From an uncultured Lysobacterales bacterium (lineage in GTDB: Bacteria > Pseudomonadota > Gammaproteobacteria > Xanthomonadales > SZUA-36): DNA of 5,269 bases. Both the position numbers and the translations under genes were made by a program. Shown piece after piece: positions 1-4,838 of the stretch (the first letter of the stretch is position 1; every line of letters starts with the position of its first letter). The notes under the pieces were generated by a model, which did no database searches, had not been told where the DNA came from, and saw nothing but the letters and a program-made list of their open reading frames with translations. The stretch spans positions 1 to 5,269 of the forward strand of contig CALKKN010000114.1 in NCBI GenBank assembly GCA_937995275.1. Reading direction: 5' to 3'.

Positions 1-266
1 GGCAGCAGGCCGAACAGCAACAGGAACATGGCAGCCACGAACAACAGGAACACGGTCCAAACGGAGGCCAGCCGCGGCATGCCCAGCTTGTGCAACCTGA
101 GCACTACGGCTTCGAGCAGGTAGGCGATGACGATGCTGGCAAACATCGGCGCCAGCCATTTCCCCAGTCCGACGACAACCGCGATGCCCACGACCAGGAA
201 CAGGCCCAGAATGACGACCTGGGGATCGGAGAACGATCGCCGGAACCAGTCTCTCAGCAATTCCAT
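1..266 (-). CDS. perM: PerM/AI-2E family inner-membrane permease, N-terminal part (cut by window edge)
   Basis: The minus strand encodes 88 residues from ATG at 266-264 and runs off the left edge. It begins MELLRDWFRRSFSDPQVV, which resembles the N-terminus of gammaproteobacterial PerM proteins (short basic/aromatic start, then SDPQ and a hydrophobic helix). Three hydrophobic segments are visible: about residues 17-34, 39-56 (with AYLLE) and 67-88. An in-frame TAA lies one codon upstream of the ATG (272-270), so the start cannot be earlier. No good Shine-Dalgarno sequence is seen. Members of this family are multi-spanning inner-membrane proteins; some are linked to export of autoinducer-2 or to ion transport, but the substrate of PerM itself is not settled. 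In E. coli perM lies beside bepA, whereas here about 3 kb separates them. Identity of the family is fairly sure; substrate is unknown. Confidence 0.85.
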   Translation of the reverse strand, partial: MELLRDWFRRSFSDPQVVILGLFLVVGIAVVVGLGKWLAPMFASIVIAYLLEAVVLRLHKLGMPRLASVWTVFLLFVAAMFLLLFGLL

Positions 267-274
267 CGGTTACA

Positions 275-347
275 CGTCTCGCTTCGCCTGCTGGATCCCG
301 GCGTCGTCAGGGTTGGGGATTCATGGTGTGCTTCCGGCCGCGAGACG
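275..347. repeat. 8-bp inverted repeat spanning the gap between the FadL-like gene and perM
   Basis: CGTCTCGC at 275-282 and its exact reverse complement GCGAGACG at 340-347 lie near the two ends of the 82-base gap between the FadL-like stop codon and the perM start. They are 57 bases apart and do not extend further. As a hairpin the loop would be long and there is no T-tract, so it is not a standard terminator. A match of this length could be chance in GC-rich DNA. Confidence 0.3.
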
Positions 348-348
348 G

Positions 349-1560
349 TCAGAAGCTCAGGGTCCACATCGCCTCGAGCTCGAACCGCTGGTCGAGTTGG
401 TCGGTGGTCACGCCCAGGACGCTGCCGCCAAAAGCGTATTCCGAAGGGGCATAGGCGGCGTTGAGATTCAGCCGGCTGCGTTCGCCCGTGCGGCGCGAGT
501 AGCCCACGATCATGGCGCTGTCCGCAAGGTCGCCCGACAAGGCGCGGCTGAGAAGCTGCGACGAGGGCGACGGCTGCGTGCGCGTGCTCAGGTCGACATG
601 CCAACTCTGATCCTTGCCGTCGCTCCAGCTAAAGCCCACGCTGTAAACGGTGAGATCCTCCCAACCGAACGTCGGACTGGTCGAGTCACCCAGCATGGAC
701 AGGAAACGGTTGGGGAGGTAGCGGCTCGGGAAGGCGCTGATGTCGCTGTAGAGAACACGCTCCACCGCAACGTTGAGCCAGGACCTCTCGCTGGCCTGCA
801 ATGCCAGGCCGATGCGGGCGCGGGCCGGGATGTCCAGGTCGGCCGGCTGCGAATACACGCCGCGGTAGGCGGCGAACTCTTCCATATCGATGCGCGACTG
901 GAAGCCGGCGTCGAGCGCCAGGCCGCTGACGACTTCCTGGCGTACGGCCAGACGCACGCCCGTACCGTAGCCGGATTCCTGGTACGGCGAATAGCCGGTA
1001 AATCTGAAGGGCTGGTACGGCACATTCAACATCGGACCCTGGCTCTGCCCGCTGGCCGAAAGCAGGCCCAGGTTGGCCGCGCTGTAGCGCTGATAGGCGA
1101 TAACCGCCGAGACGCCGAGAATGCCGTTCTCGCCGAGCGCCCGCTCGATTCCGGGTGCGAAATACTGCCGCTCGAAAGACGAACCCTCATACAGCGTGTC
1201 GGGCTCGGCCCCCGGCCAGCTGAACTCGGAAGATGACTGCCATTCCAGGTTCAGGTTGATCCAGGTGTCCGGCGTCTCCTCCAGACCGGCCGCGAAGTCC
1301 GGAAGCAGGAGGATTTCGCTGCTCTTGATCCACGATACGTAGACCGGCGAGACACCCTCCGACAACATGAAGTCCGGCGTCAACTCCTGGGCCAGGTACT
1401 CCTGCCACGGGCCCAGTTCGAACCCGATCACGTAGAACGAGGTCAGTCCCGCGCCGCCCGTTGCGAAGCCGGCGACCGGCAAGCCGAACCCCTGGGCACC
1501 GGCTGTTCCCGGCAACAATCCCATGATGGCAAGGGCGATGCTGGCGATCTTCAAACGCAA
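349..1560 (-). CDS. FadL/OmpP1-like outer membrane beta-barrel protein (403 aa, TTG start)
   Basis: This is a predicted secreted outer membrane protein. Residues 1-22 form a signal peptide (MRLKIASIALAIMGLLPG, then TAGA before QGFG). The mature part alternates polar and hydrophobic residues as in beta-strands, has no cysteine and ends in phenylalanine (F403), the usual barrel signal for the BAM complex. The C-terminal half matches FadL family landmarks from memory: DLDIPARARIGLAL near 241-254, GWEDLTVYSVGFSW at 299-312, then RTQPSP near 327. FadL proteins carry long-chain fatty acids or other hydrophobic compounds across the outer membrane. The N-terminal region does not show the usual FadL NPAG-type hatch motif, so this is a divergent member and the substrate is unknown. 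The start is TTG at 1560-1558, supported by AAAGG at 1573-1569 with 8 bases of spacing and by the complete signal peptide; the next methionine (codon 13) would lose the basic n-region. It has its own promoter and appears monocistronic or reads on into perM. Confidence 0.7.
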   Translation of the reverse strand: MRLKIASIALAIMGLLPGTAGAQGFGLPVAGFATGGAGLTSFYVIGFELGPWQEYLAQELTPDFMLSEGVSPVYVSWIKSSEILLLPDFAAGLEETPDTWINLNLEWQSSSEFSWPGAEPDTLYEGSSFERQYFAPGIERALGENGILGVSAVIAYQRYSAANLGLLSASGQSQGPMLNVPYQPFRFTGYSPYQESGYGTGVRLAVRQEVVSGLALDAGFQSRIDMEEFAAYRGVYSQPADLDIPARARIGLALQASERSWLNVAVERVLYSDISAFPSRYLPNRFLSMLGDSTSPTFGWEDLTVYSVGFSWSDGKDQSWHVDLSTRTQPSPSSQLLSRALSGDLADSAMIVGYSRRTGERSRLNLNAAYAPSEYAFGGSVLGVTTDQLDQRFELEAMWTLSF

Positions 1561-1568
1561 ATTGCTGG

Positions 1569-1573
1569 CCTTT
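1569..1573 (-). promoter_or_regulatory. Ribosome binding site fixing the TTG start of the FadL-like gene
   Basis: On the minus strand AAAGG lies 8 bases before the TTG at 1560. There is no ATG near this position, so this site is the main reason, with the signal peptide, for accepting a TTG start. Confidence 0.6.
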
Positions 1574-1603
1574 CGTTGTTAAAGATGCACCTATTCAGGG
1601 TGA

Positions 1604-1632
1604 AATATGGCAGGAAAACAACACCTTGTCAA
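1604..1632 (-). promoter_or_regulatory. Sigma-70 promoter of the FadL-like gene
   Basis: On the minus strand a perfect -35 box TTGACA (1632-1627) is followed by a 17-base spacer and CATATT (1609-1604), a 4/6 match to TATAAT. A TG dinucleotide one base before the -10 box gives an extended -10 element. Transcription would start near 1597 and give a leader of about 36 bases before the TTG start codon. Spacing, box quality and position agree, so this is a strong prediction, though it is not experimentally shown. Confidence 0.65.
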
Positions 1633-1644
1633 TGTAAATCCCCA

Positions 1645-1660
1645 CCGGCGCCCGCGCCGG
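1645..1660. repeat. GC-rich hairpin upstream of the FadL-like promoter
   Basis: CCGGCG (1645-1650) and CGCCGG (1655-1660) can pair as a 6-bp stem around a CCCG loop. It lies 12 bases upstream of the -35 box of the FadL-like promoter. On the minus strand it is followed by GGGGATTTACATT, which is not a clean T-tract, so it could be a poor terminator for leftward readthrough, a protein-binding site, or just chance in GC-rich DNA. Confidence 0.35.
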
Positions 1661-1788
1661 CGCAGCAAGGTCAGCGGCGGCGGCCCAAGTGCATGTTTTT
1701 GCAAGTATCTGCCGTGGCCGCGGTCAGGTCATTGACTACCGTCAACCAAACACCGCATTGTTGCGCCCGGCGTACCCACCGTTGCCGG

Positions 1789-1809
1789 AATACAACAACC
1801 CGGTCCGGG
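1789..1809 (-). terminator. Possible weak rho-independent terminator of the tus operon
   Basis: Fifteen bases after the tusE stop the minus strand reads CCCG-GAC-CGGG (1809-1799), a 4-bp stem with a 3-base loop, followed by TTGTTGTATT (1798-1789). The place and the T-rich tail fit a terminator, but the stem is short and the T run is interrupted, so efficiency is doubtful. Confidence 0.35.
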
Positions 1810-1824
1810 GCTGCGGATTATGGT

Positions 1825-2169
1825 TCAAACACAGCTGACCGGCCGCGGCAGGCCCGCGTAGCGGCAGCCCTGCGTGCCCGGACCGTCCGGAAACAGGCGA
1901 TAGAGGAAGCGGCTGCTGCCCTTGTCGGCGCCCAGCCGCCGCCCTGTTTCGCGAACCAGCACGCGCATGGGCGGTTCGATCTCGTACTGCCCGTAGTATT
2001 CGCGGAACAGGCGCAGCACTGCCCAGTGGTCGTCCGTCAGTTCGACGCCGTCGGCGGCTGCCATGGTCCGCGCGACCGCGGGTGTCCACGCCCGCCAGTC
2101 CAGCAGGTACCCTTTTTCGTCCAGCGCCAGCGTGCCGCCGCCCGGGATATGCAGCTCGCCGCCGCTCAT
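1825..2169 (-). CDS. tusE: TusE/DsrC family sulfur relay protein with two C-terminal cysteines
   Basis: The 114-residue product is a small cytoplasmic sulfur carrier that takes sulfur from the TusBCD complex; in E. coli TusE then works with MnmA in tRNA 2-thiouridine synthesis. Family hallmarks are LDEKGYLLDWRAWTP (16-30), LTDDHW (44-49), REYYGQYEIEPPMRVL (56-71), GADKGSSRFLYRLFPDGP (80-97) and the flexible C-terminal arm CRYAGLPRPVSCV. Cys113 is penultimate, as in all active members. Cys102, eleven residues before it, is the second cysteine of DsrC proteins; E. coli TusE lacks it. Length agrees with the family (about 105-115). The ATG at 2169 overlaps the tusB stop by four bases (ATGA), which suggests translational coupling. 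No dsrAB is present in the window, so a role in dissimilatory sulfur metabolism cannot be inferred; I keep the TusE name with DsrC-type as the caveat. Confidence 0.93.
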   Translation of the reverse strand: MSGGELHIPGGGTLALDEKGYLLDWRAWTPAVARTMAAADGVELTDDHWAVLRLFREYYGQYEIEPPMRVLVRETGRRLGADKGSSRFLYRLFPDGPGTQGCRYAGLPRPVSCV

Positions 2170-2480
2170 GTCCAGGTCAGGCAGTGCCCGTGGGCCGCCA
2201 GCAGGCCGCCGAAATCGGCGTCTCCGGCAATGTGGACACCGGCCGCGCGAGCGCAAGCGAGCAAACCGTGCGCCTCCAGGTCGGCGGCCGCAAACAGCAA
2301 CGCCGGGCCGGATTCCCCGCCGCACGTCGTCCGGGCGTCCAGCAGGTGCAGCACGCCGGCGTCCAGGAACAGAATGGTGTCTCCCCGCAGGCTCCGGGCC
2401 AGGCAATCCTCGAGCGCCCGGCCACCGGCCGCAACCACCAGGTGCAGACAGGTCTTGTCGTCAGTTGCGGCTTCACTCAT
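2166..2480 (-). CDS. tusB: TusB/DsrH sulfurtransferase complex subunit
   Basis: The 104-residue product belongs to the TusB/DsrH family, one of three homologous small subunits of the cytoplasmic TusBCD (DsrEFH) sulfur-transfer complex. The family N-terminus, usually close to MLHLVNKS, appears as CLHLVVAAGG after a ten-residue extension (residues 11-20). ALEDCLARSLRGDTILFLDAG (22-42) matches the conserved helix and strand; Cys26 sits where DsrH carries its conserved cysteine (Cys20 in Allochromatium vinosum). The end GHCLTWT keeps the tryptophan seen near the C-terminus of the family. The ATG at 2480 is chosen because it is the closest start to the conserved region; an in-frame ATG at 2522, inside the end of tusC, would add 14 residues not seen in relatives. 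The gene follows tusC by 17 bases and overlaps tusE by four. Confidence 0.88.
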   Translation of the reverse strand: MSEAATDDKTCLHLVVAAGGRALEDCLARSLRGDTILFLDAGVLHLLDARTTCGGESGPALLFAAADLEAHGLLACARAAGVHIAGDADFGGLLAAHGHCLTWT

Positions 2481-2497
2481 GGCCCTACATCCGGCGG

Positions 2498-2869
2498 CTA
2501 GACGACCAGGGCATTCCGGCACCGCCGCCAGCCCGCGCTCATCTGCCCCTCATCGATACCTTCCACCGGCAGCAGCAGTTCGATGCCGTGCTCCGCACAG
2601 CGCTGCAGCCACGCCCGCTCGCCGAACATCCGTACGTCGGCCAGGTCGGGTAACGCGGCCCAGGCCCGGTAACCGGGCGGCAGCCTGGCCGCGGCGCCAT
2701 CGCGATCCGCCGCCAGTTGGAGAAGCGCCTCGCCGAGAAAGTACACCTCGAGACGGAAATCCAGGGCTGCAGCGGCCAACGCCAGGTCGAGATCGGCGCG
2801 GGGCGCCCGGCGTGCATAGGGCCGCCCCCGAACGATCAGCGCCAGGCTCCGGTCGGCATGCGGGCGCAT
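2498..2869 (-). CDS. tusC: TusC/DsrF sulfurtransferase complex subunit
   Basis: The 123-residue product is the TusC/DsrF subunit. It is recognised mainly by position between tusD and tusB and by the fold signature: a first strand SLALIVRGRPY (8-18), a helix with LDLALAAAALD (27-37), a second strand EVYFLGEALLQL (41-52) in the place of the family's FF-x-x-DGV-x-QL, and a late VRMFGERAWLQRCAEHGI segment. It is divergent: the usual DGV motif is GEA here, and the C-terminus ends RNALVV rather than the common V-x-x-F. TusC has no catalytic cysteine in the E. coli complex and is thought to be structural, so drift is tolerable. The ATG at 2869 shares its A with the TGA of tusD (TGATG), and GGTGA lies seven bases upstream, so the start is well supported. 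Confidence 0.85.
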   Translation of the reverse strand: MRPHADRSLALIVRGRPYARRAPRADLDLALAAAALDFRLEVYFLGEALLQLAADRDGAAARLPPGYRAWAALPDLADVRMFGERAWLQRCAEHGIELLLPVEGIDEGQMSAGWRRCRNALVV

Positions 2870-3216
2870 CAGAAGCTCACCACCCGGTCGCAGGCCAGCG
2901 TCAGCTCCAGGACTTCGGCCAGGCCCGTTTCGCGGAATCCGTCCGCCGGAGGCTCGGGCAGGCGGCGCTGGGCGGCCGATGAGCACAGCAGCAGCGGTAT
3001 GCCCTGCTCGCGGTGCAGCGCCAGCCAGCCCTCGTGCAGGCCGGGCGTGCCGCCGTCGACAGCCCGGCCCCCGACGGCCTGGTAGATTCCCTCCTCACGA
3101 AAGAACACGGCCGCGACCTCCAGTCCATCGGCTACCATTGCCCGTACCAGGCGCCAGGCTGTGACGCCGAGGCTGCCACCCCATGGGCTTGCATTGACGA
3201 TGACGAGGACCTTCAC
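2869..3216 (-). CDS. tusD: TusD/DsrE sulfurtransferase subunit with catalytic cysteine (GTG start)
   Basis: The 115-residue product is the catalytic subunit of TusBCD, which accepts persulfide sulfur from TusA and passes it to TusE. The conserved start is VKVLVIVNASPWGG with GTG as start codon (3216-3214). Other landmarks are AVFFREEGIYQAV (36-48), the segment GIPLLLCSSAAQRRL with Cys78, the same number as the active cysteine of E. coli TusD and A. vinosum DsrE, and the C-terminus LTLACDRVVSF. The protein is shorter than E. coli TusD (128) because the loop after Cys78 is reduced to PEPPADG. No clear Shine-Dalgarno sequence precedes the GTG. The frame stays open upstream into antisense bepA (to 3456), but that extension has no family similarity; a TTG at 3246 is the only nearby alternative. 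It is the first gene of the four-gene cluster. Confidence 0.9.
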   Translation of the reverse strand: MKVLVIVNASPWGGSLGVTAWRLVRAMVADGLEVAAVFFREEGIYQAVGGRAVDGGTPGLHEGWLALHREQGIPLLLCSSAAQRRLPEPPADGFRETGLAEVLELTLACDRVVSF

Positions 3217-3222
3217 GATAAA
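3194..3222 (+). promoter_or_regulatory. Probable sigma-70 promoter of bepA, embedded in the 5' end of tusD
   Basis: TTGACG (3194-3199, 5/6 to the -35 consensus) is followed by exactly 17 bases and GATAAA (3217-3222, 4/6 to the -10 consensus). A start near 3229 would give a bepA leader of about 85 bases. The -35 box lies in the first codons of tusD and the -10 box directly abuts the tusD start codon on the other strand, so the two genes would interfere at this point. Part of the -35 match is imposed by the conserved tusD codons, which lowers certainty. Confidence 0.5.
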
Positions 3223-3226
3223 CTGG

Positions 3227-3240
3227 GCCGGAGAACCGGC
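3227..3240. repeat. Small hairpin in the tusD-bepA divergent region
   Basis: GCCGG (3227-3231) and CCGGC (3236-3240) can form a 5-bp stem with an AGAA loop (TTCT on the other strand). On the plus strand it would lie at the very 5' end of the bepA transcript if the predicted promoter is used; on the minus strand it lies just before the tusD GTG, where a ribosome binding site would be expected. It might affect RNA stability or tusD initiation, but it is short and could be chance. Confidence 0.35.
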
Positions 3241-3313
3241 TGGCAATGTGGTTGTCGAAATGGAGTGCGAAAGTCTCGGGGATAGCGTGTCTGCGGTCAA
3301 GTCAAGGTCCAAA

Positions 3314-4774
3314 ATGTTACTGCGCCTGGCGCTGGCGCTGCTGACCGCCTGCGCCAGCATGGGCAGCATTGCCCAGACCGAGCGGCTGGACCTGCCCGAC
3401 ATGGGCGCCTCGGCCGACAGCATCCTGTCCCGCAAGGAAGAGGAGGAGTACGCCAAGGCGCTGGTGCGGCAGATGCGCGCCTATGAGGTGCTGGTCGAGG
3501 ATCCGCTGATCAGCGGCTATTTCGAGGACATGGGGTACCGGCTGGCGTCGAACAGCGACCGGCCCGACAAATCGTTCACGTTCGTGGTGCTCGACCAGCC
3601 CGTCGTGAATGCGTTCGCCGCGCCGGGCGGCGTCATCGCGCTTTACACCGGCCTGATCCTCGCCGCCGACGACGAAAACGAGGTCGCGGGCGTCCTCTCA
3701 CACGAAATCGCGCACATCACCCAGCTGCACCTGTACCGGGCCCTGGAAAACCAGCAGGCGATGACGATCCCCATCGCGCTGGCGATGCTCGGCCTGGTGC
3801 TGGCCGGCGGCGGCAGCGCCGAAGCCATCCAGGGCGCCGTGATCGGCGGGCAGGCTGCCGCGCAGCAGGCCCAGATCTTTTTCACGCGCCAGAACGAATA
3901 CGAGGCCGACCGGATCGGCATCGCCACGCTGTCCCGCGCCGGCTACGACCCGGCCGGCATGGGCGAGTTCTTCGAGAAAATGGGCCGCATCACGCGGGCC
4001 ATGGGCGAAGGGCCGCCGGAATACCTTCGCACTCACCCGGTATCGGTCAGCCGCATCGCCGAAGCCGACAACCGCGCGCAGAACATGCCGAAGCCGCCGC
4101 CGTCCGACGGCAAGGACTTCTACCTGGTCCAGGCCCGGTTGCGCGCGCTTACCGAAAAGACCCCGGACACCGCCCTGCAATGGTTCGAGCACCGCATGGA
4201 CCGCGCTGACATCAGCCAGGCCGAGACGGACGCGCTGTTCTACGGCCGGGCGATCGCGCTGCAGCGCAAGGGCCAATTCGACGAGGCGCGCAAGCTGCTG
4301 CGGAACCTGCTGGACCGCGATCGCCACATCGCCTACGAGTTACAGCTGGCCGACCTCGACCTGGAATCCGGCCAGGAGGCCGCCGCCATCGAGCGGCTCG
4401 CCGCCCTCTACCACACTTTCCCCGGCAACCACGTCATCTCGATGCAGTACGCCGACGCTTTGCTGCACAACCGTGATCCCGGCCAGGCCGAGACCGCCGC
4501 GGTCGTGCTGCGGCAGCAACTGCTGGACCATTCACAGGATCCGAGGCTGTACGAGCTTTACGGGCAGGCGTCGAACCTGGCCGGCGACTCGGTGCGGGCC
4601 AAGGAAGCGATCGCCGAGTCCTACTATCTGCGGGGCGGTATCCACGAGGCGGCCATGCAGCTCCAGGAACTGGTCGGCCGTGACGACCTGGACTACTACG
4701 AACGTGCCCGAATCACTTCCCGCATCAACGAGTTACGCCTGGAACTGGCCAAGCTCGGCCTGGAAGAAAACTAG
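3314..4774 (+). CDS. bepA: BepA, periplasmic M48 zinc metalloprotease/chaperone with TPR domain
   Basis: The 486-residue product matches E. coli BepA (YfgC, 487 residues), which degrades or helps assemble outer membrane proteins such as LptD at the BAM complex. A signal peptide covers residues 1-20 (SIA before Q21). The M48 core has HEIAH at 130-134 (zinc ligands His130 and His134, catalytic Glu131), a hydrophobic stretch at 150-165, and NEYEADRIG with Glu195 as third ligand and Asp199. LRTHPVSVSRIAEA contains His241, equivalent to the regulatory His246 of E. coli BepA. Residues from about 255 to the end form TPR helices (for example YGRAIALQRKGQFDEARKLL). ATG at 3314 has AAGG six bases upstream (3304-3307) and gives the family length. 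A GTG at 3287 would add nine residues with a more basic n-region. LTAC (residues 10-13) resembles a lipobox, so a lipoprotein form is possible. The gene is divergent from tusD and upstream of phoB. Confidence 0.95.
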   Translation: MLLRLALALLTACASMGSIAQTERLDLPDMGASADSILSRKEEEEYAKALVRQMRAYEVLVEDPLISGYFEDMGYRLASNSDRPDKSFTFVVLDQPVVNAFAAPGGVIALYTGLILAADDENEVAGVLSHEIAHITQLHLYRALENQQAMTIPIALAMLGLVLAGGGSAEAIQGAVIGGQAAAQQAQIFFTRQNEYEADRIGIATLSRAGYDPAGMGEFFEKMGRITRAMGEGPPEYLRTHPVSVSRIAEADNRAQNMPKPPPSDGKDFYLVQARLRALTEKTPDTALQWFEHRMDRADISQAETDALFYGRAIALQRKGQFDEARKLLRNLLDRDRHIAYELQLADLDLESGQEAAAIERLAALYHTFPGNHVISMQYADALLHNRDPGQAETAAVVLRQQLLDHSQDPRLYELYGQASNLAGDSVRAKEAIAESYYLRGGIHEAAMQLQELVGRDDLDYYERARITSRINELRLELAKLGLEEN

Positions 4775-4791
4775 ACTGAAATAATTCAGTC
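4774..4791. repeat. Perfect 7-bp hairpin at the bepA stop codon
   Basis: GACTGAA (4774-4780) and TTCAGTC (4785-4791) pair perfectly around an ATAA loop, beginning on the last base of the bepA TAG. No T-tract follows, so it is not a typical rho-independent terminator. It overlaps the candidate Pho box, so the symmetry may belong to a protein-binding site, to an mRNA 3' end structure, or to both. Confidence 0.5.
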
Positions 4792-4793
4792 AT
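4776..4793 (+). promoter_or_regulatory. Candidate Pho box (PhoB binding site) of phoB
   Basis: CTGAAAT (4776-4782) and CAGTCAT (4787-4793) are direct repeats 11 bases apart, matching the CTGTCAT half-site at 5 and 6 of 7 positions, with the A/T-only spacer AATT. The box ends nine bases before a TATAAT, close to the ten-base gap at the E. coli phoB promoter, and no -35 box is present, as is usual for PhoB-activated promoters. PhoB would therefore activate its own gene under phosphate starvation. Confidence 0.55.
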
Positions 4794-4802
4794 CTGTATC
4801 AA

Positions 4803-4808
4803 TATAAT
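4803..4808 (+). promoter_or_regulatory. -10 box of the phoB promoter
   Basis: A perfect TATAAT lies 30 bases upstream of the phoB start codon, in a short AT-rich island of an otherwise GC-rich region. Transcription would start near 4815, leaving a leader of about 24 bases. There is no TTGACA-like box at the right distance; the Pho box takes that place. Confidence 0.65.
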
Positions 4809-4838
4809 GGTGGGCAGTGCAGGCCATCAGGTATTGAC

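Larger units (their letters stand above)
1561..1824. other. Gene-free gap between tusE and the FadL-like gene
   Basis: This stretch carries no convincing coding region on either strand. Going leftward from the end of tusE it holds a possible weak terminator (1789-1809), about 130 bases with no recognised feature, a GC-rich hairpin (1645-1660), and the promoter, leader and ribosome binding site of the FadL-like gene (1561-1632). A long plus-strand open frame crosses it but belongs to the antisense of the tus genes. Confidence 0.7.

Noticed and set aside
127..1236. Long plus-strand open frame of 369 codons opposite the FadL-like gene
   Set aside because: It has no recognisable domain and a low-complexity A/R-rich composition. 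The minus strand holds a coherent signal peptide plus beta-barrel with promoter and ribosome binding site, so this is an antisense shadow in GC-rich DNA.
1576..2982. Plus-strand open frame of 468 codons opposite the tus genes
   Set aside because: The product is rich in R, P and A with no domain, and it runs antisense to four recognisable Tus proteins. It is a codon-bias artefact.
3264..3305. tusD promoter candidate on the minus strand with TTGACT at 3305-3300
   Set aside because: The best -10 match (TATCCC) is only 15 bases away and poor, and no other box fits, so I do not call a tus promoter.
3161..3313. bepA start at the ATG at 3161
   Set aside because: It would add 51 residues antisense to tusD and bury the signal peptide. 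The ATG at 3314 gives 486 residues, one fewer than E. coli BepA, and has a ribosome binding site.
3217..3456. N-terminal extension of tusD into the bepA region on the minus strand
   Set aside because: The frame is open to an ATG at 3456, but the extra 80 residues are antisense to the bepA N-terminus and lack similarity to TusD. Cys78 takes the same number as in E. coli TusD when GTG 3216 is used.
3698..4327. Minus-strand open frame of 209 codons inside bepA
   Set aside because: It is antisense to the metalloprotease core and TPR region, with no start signals or domain. It is a shadow.
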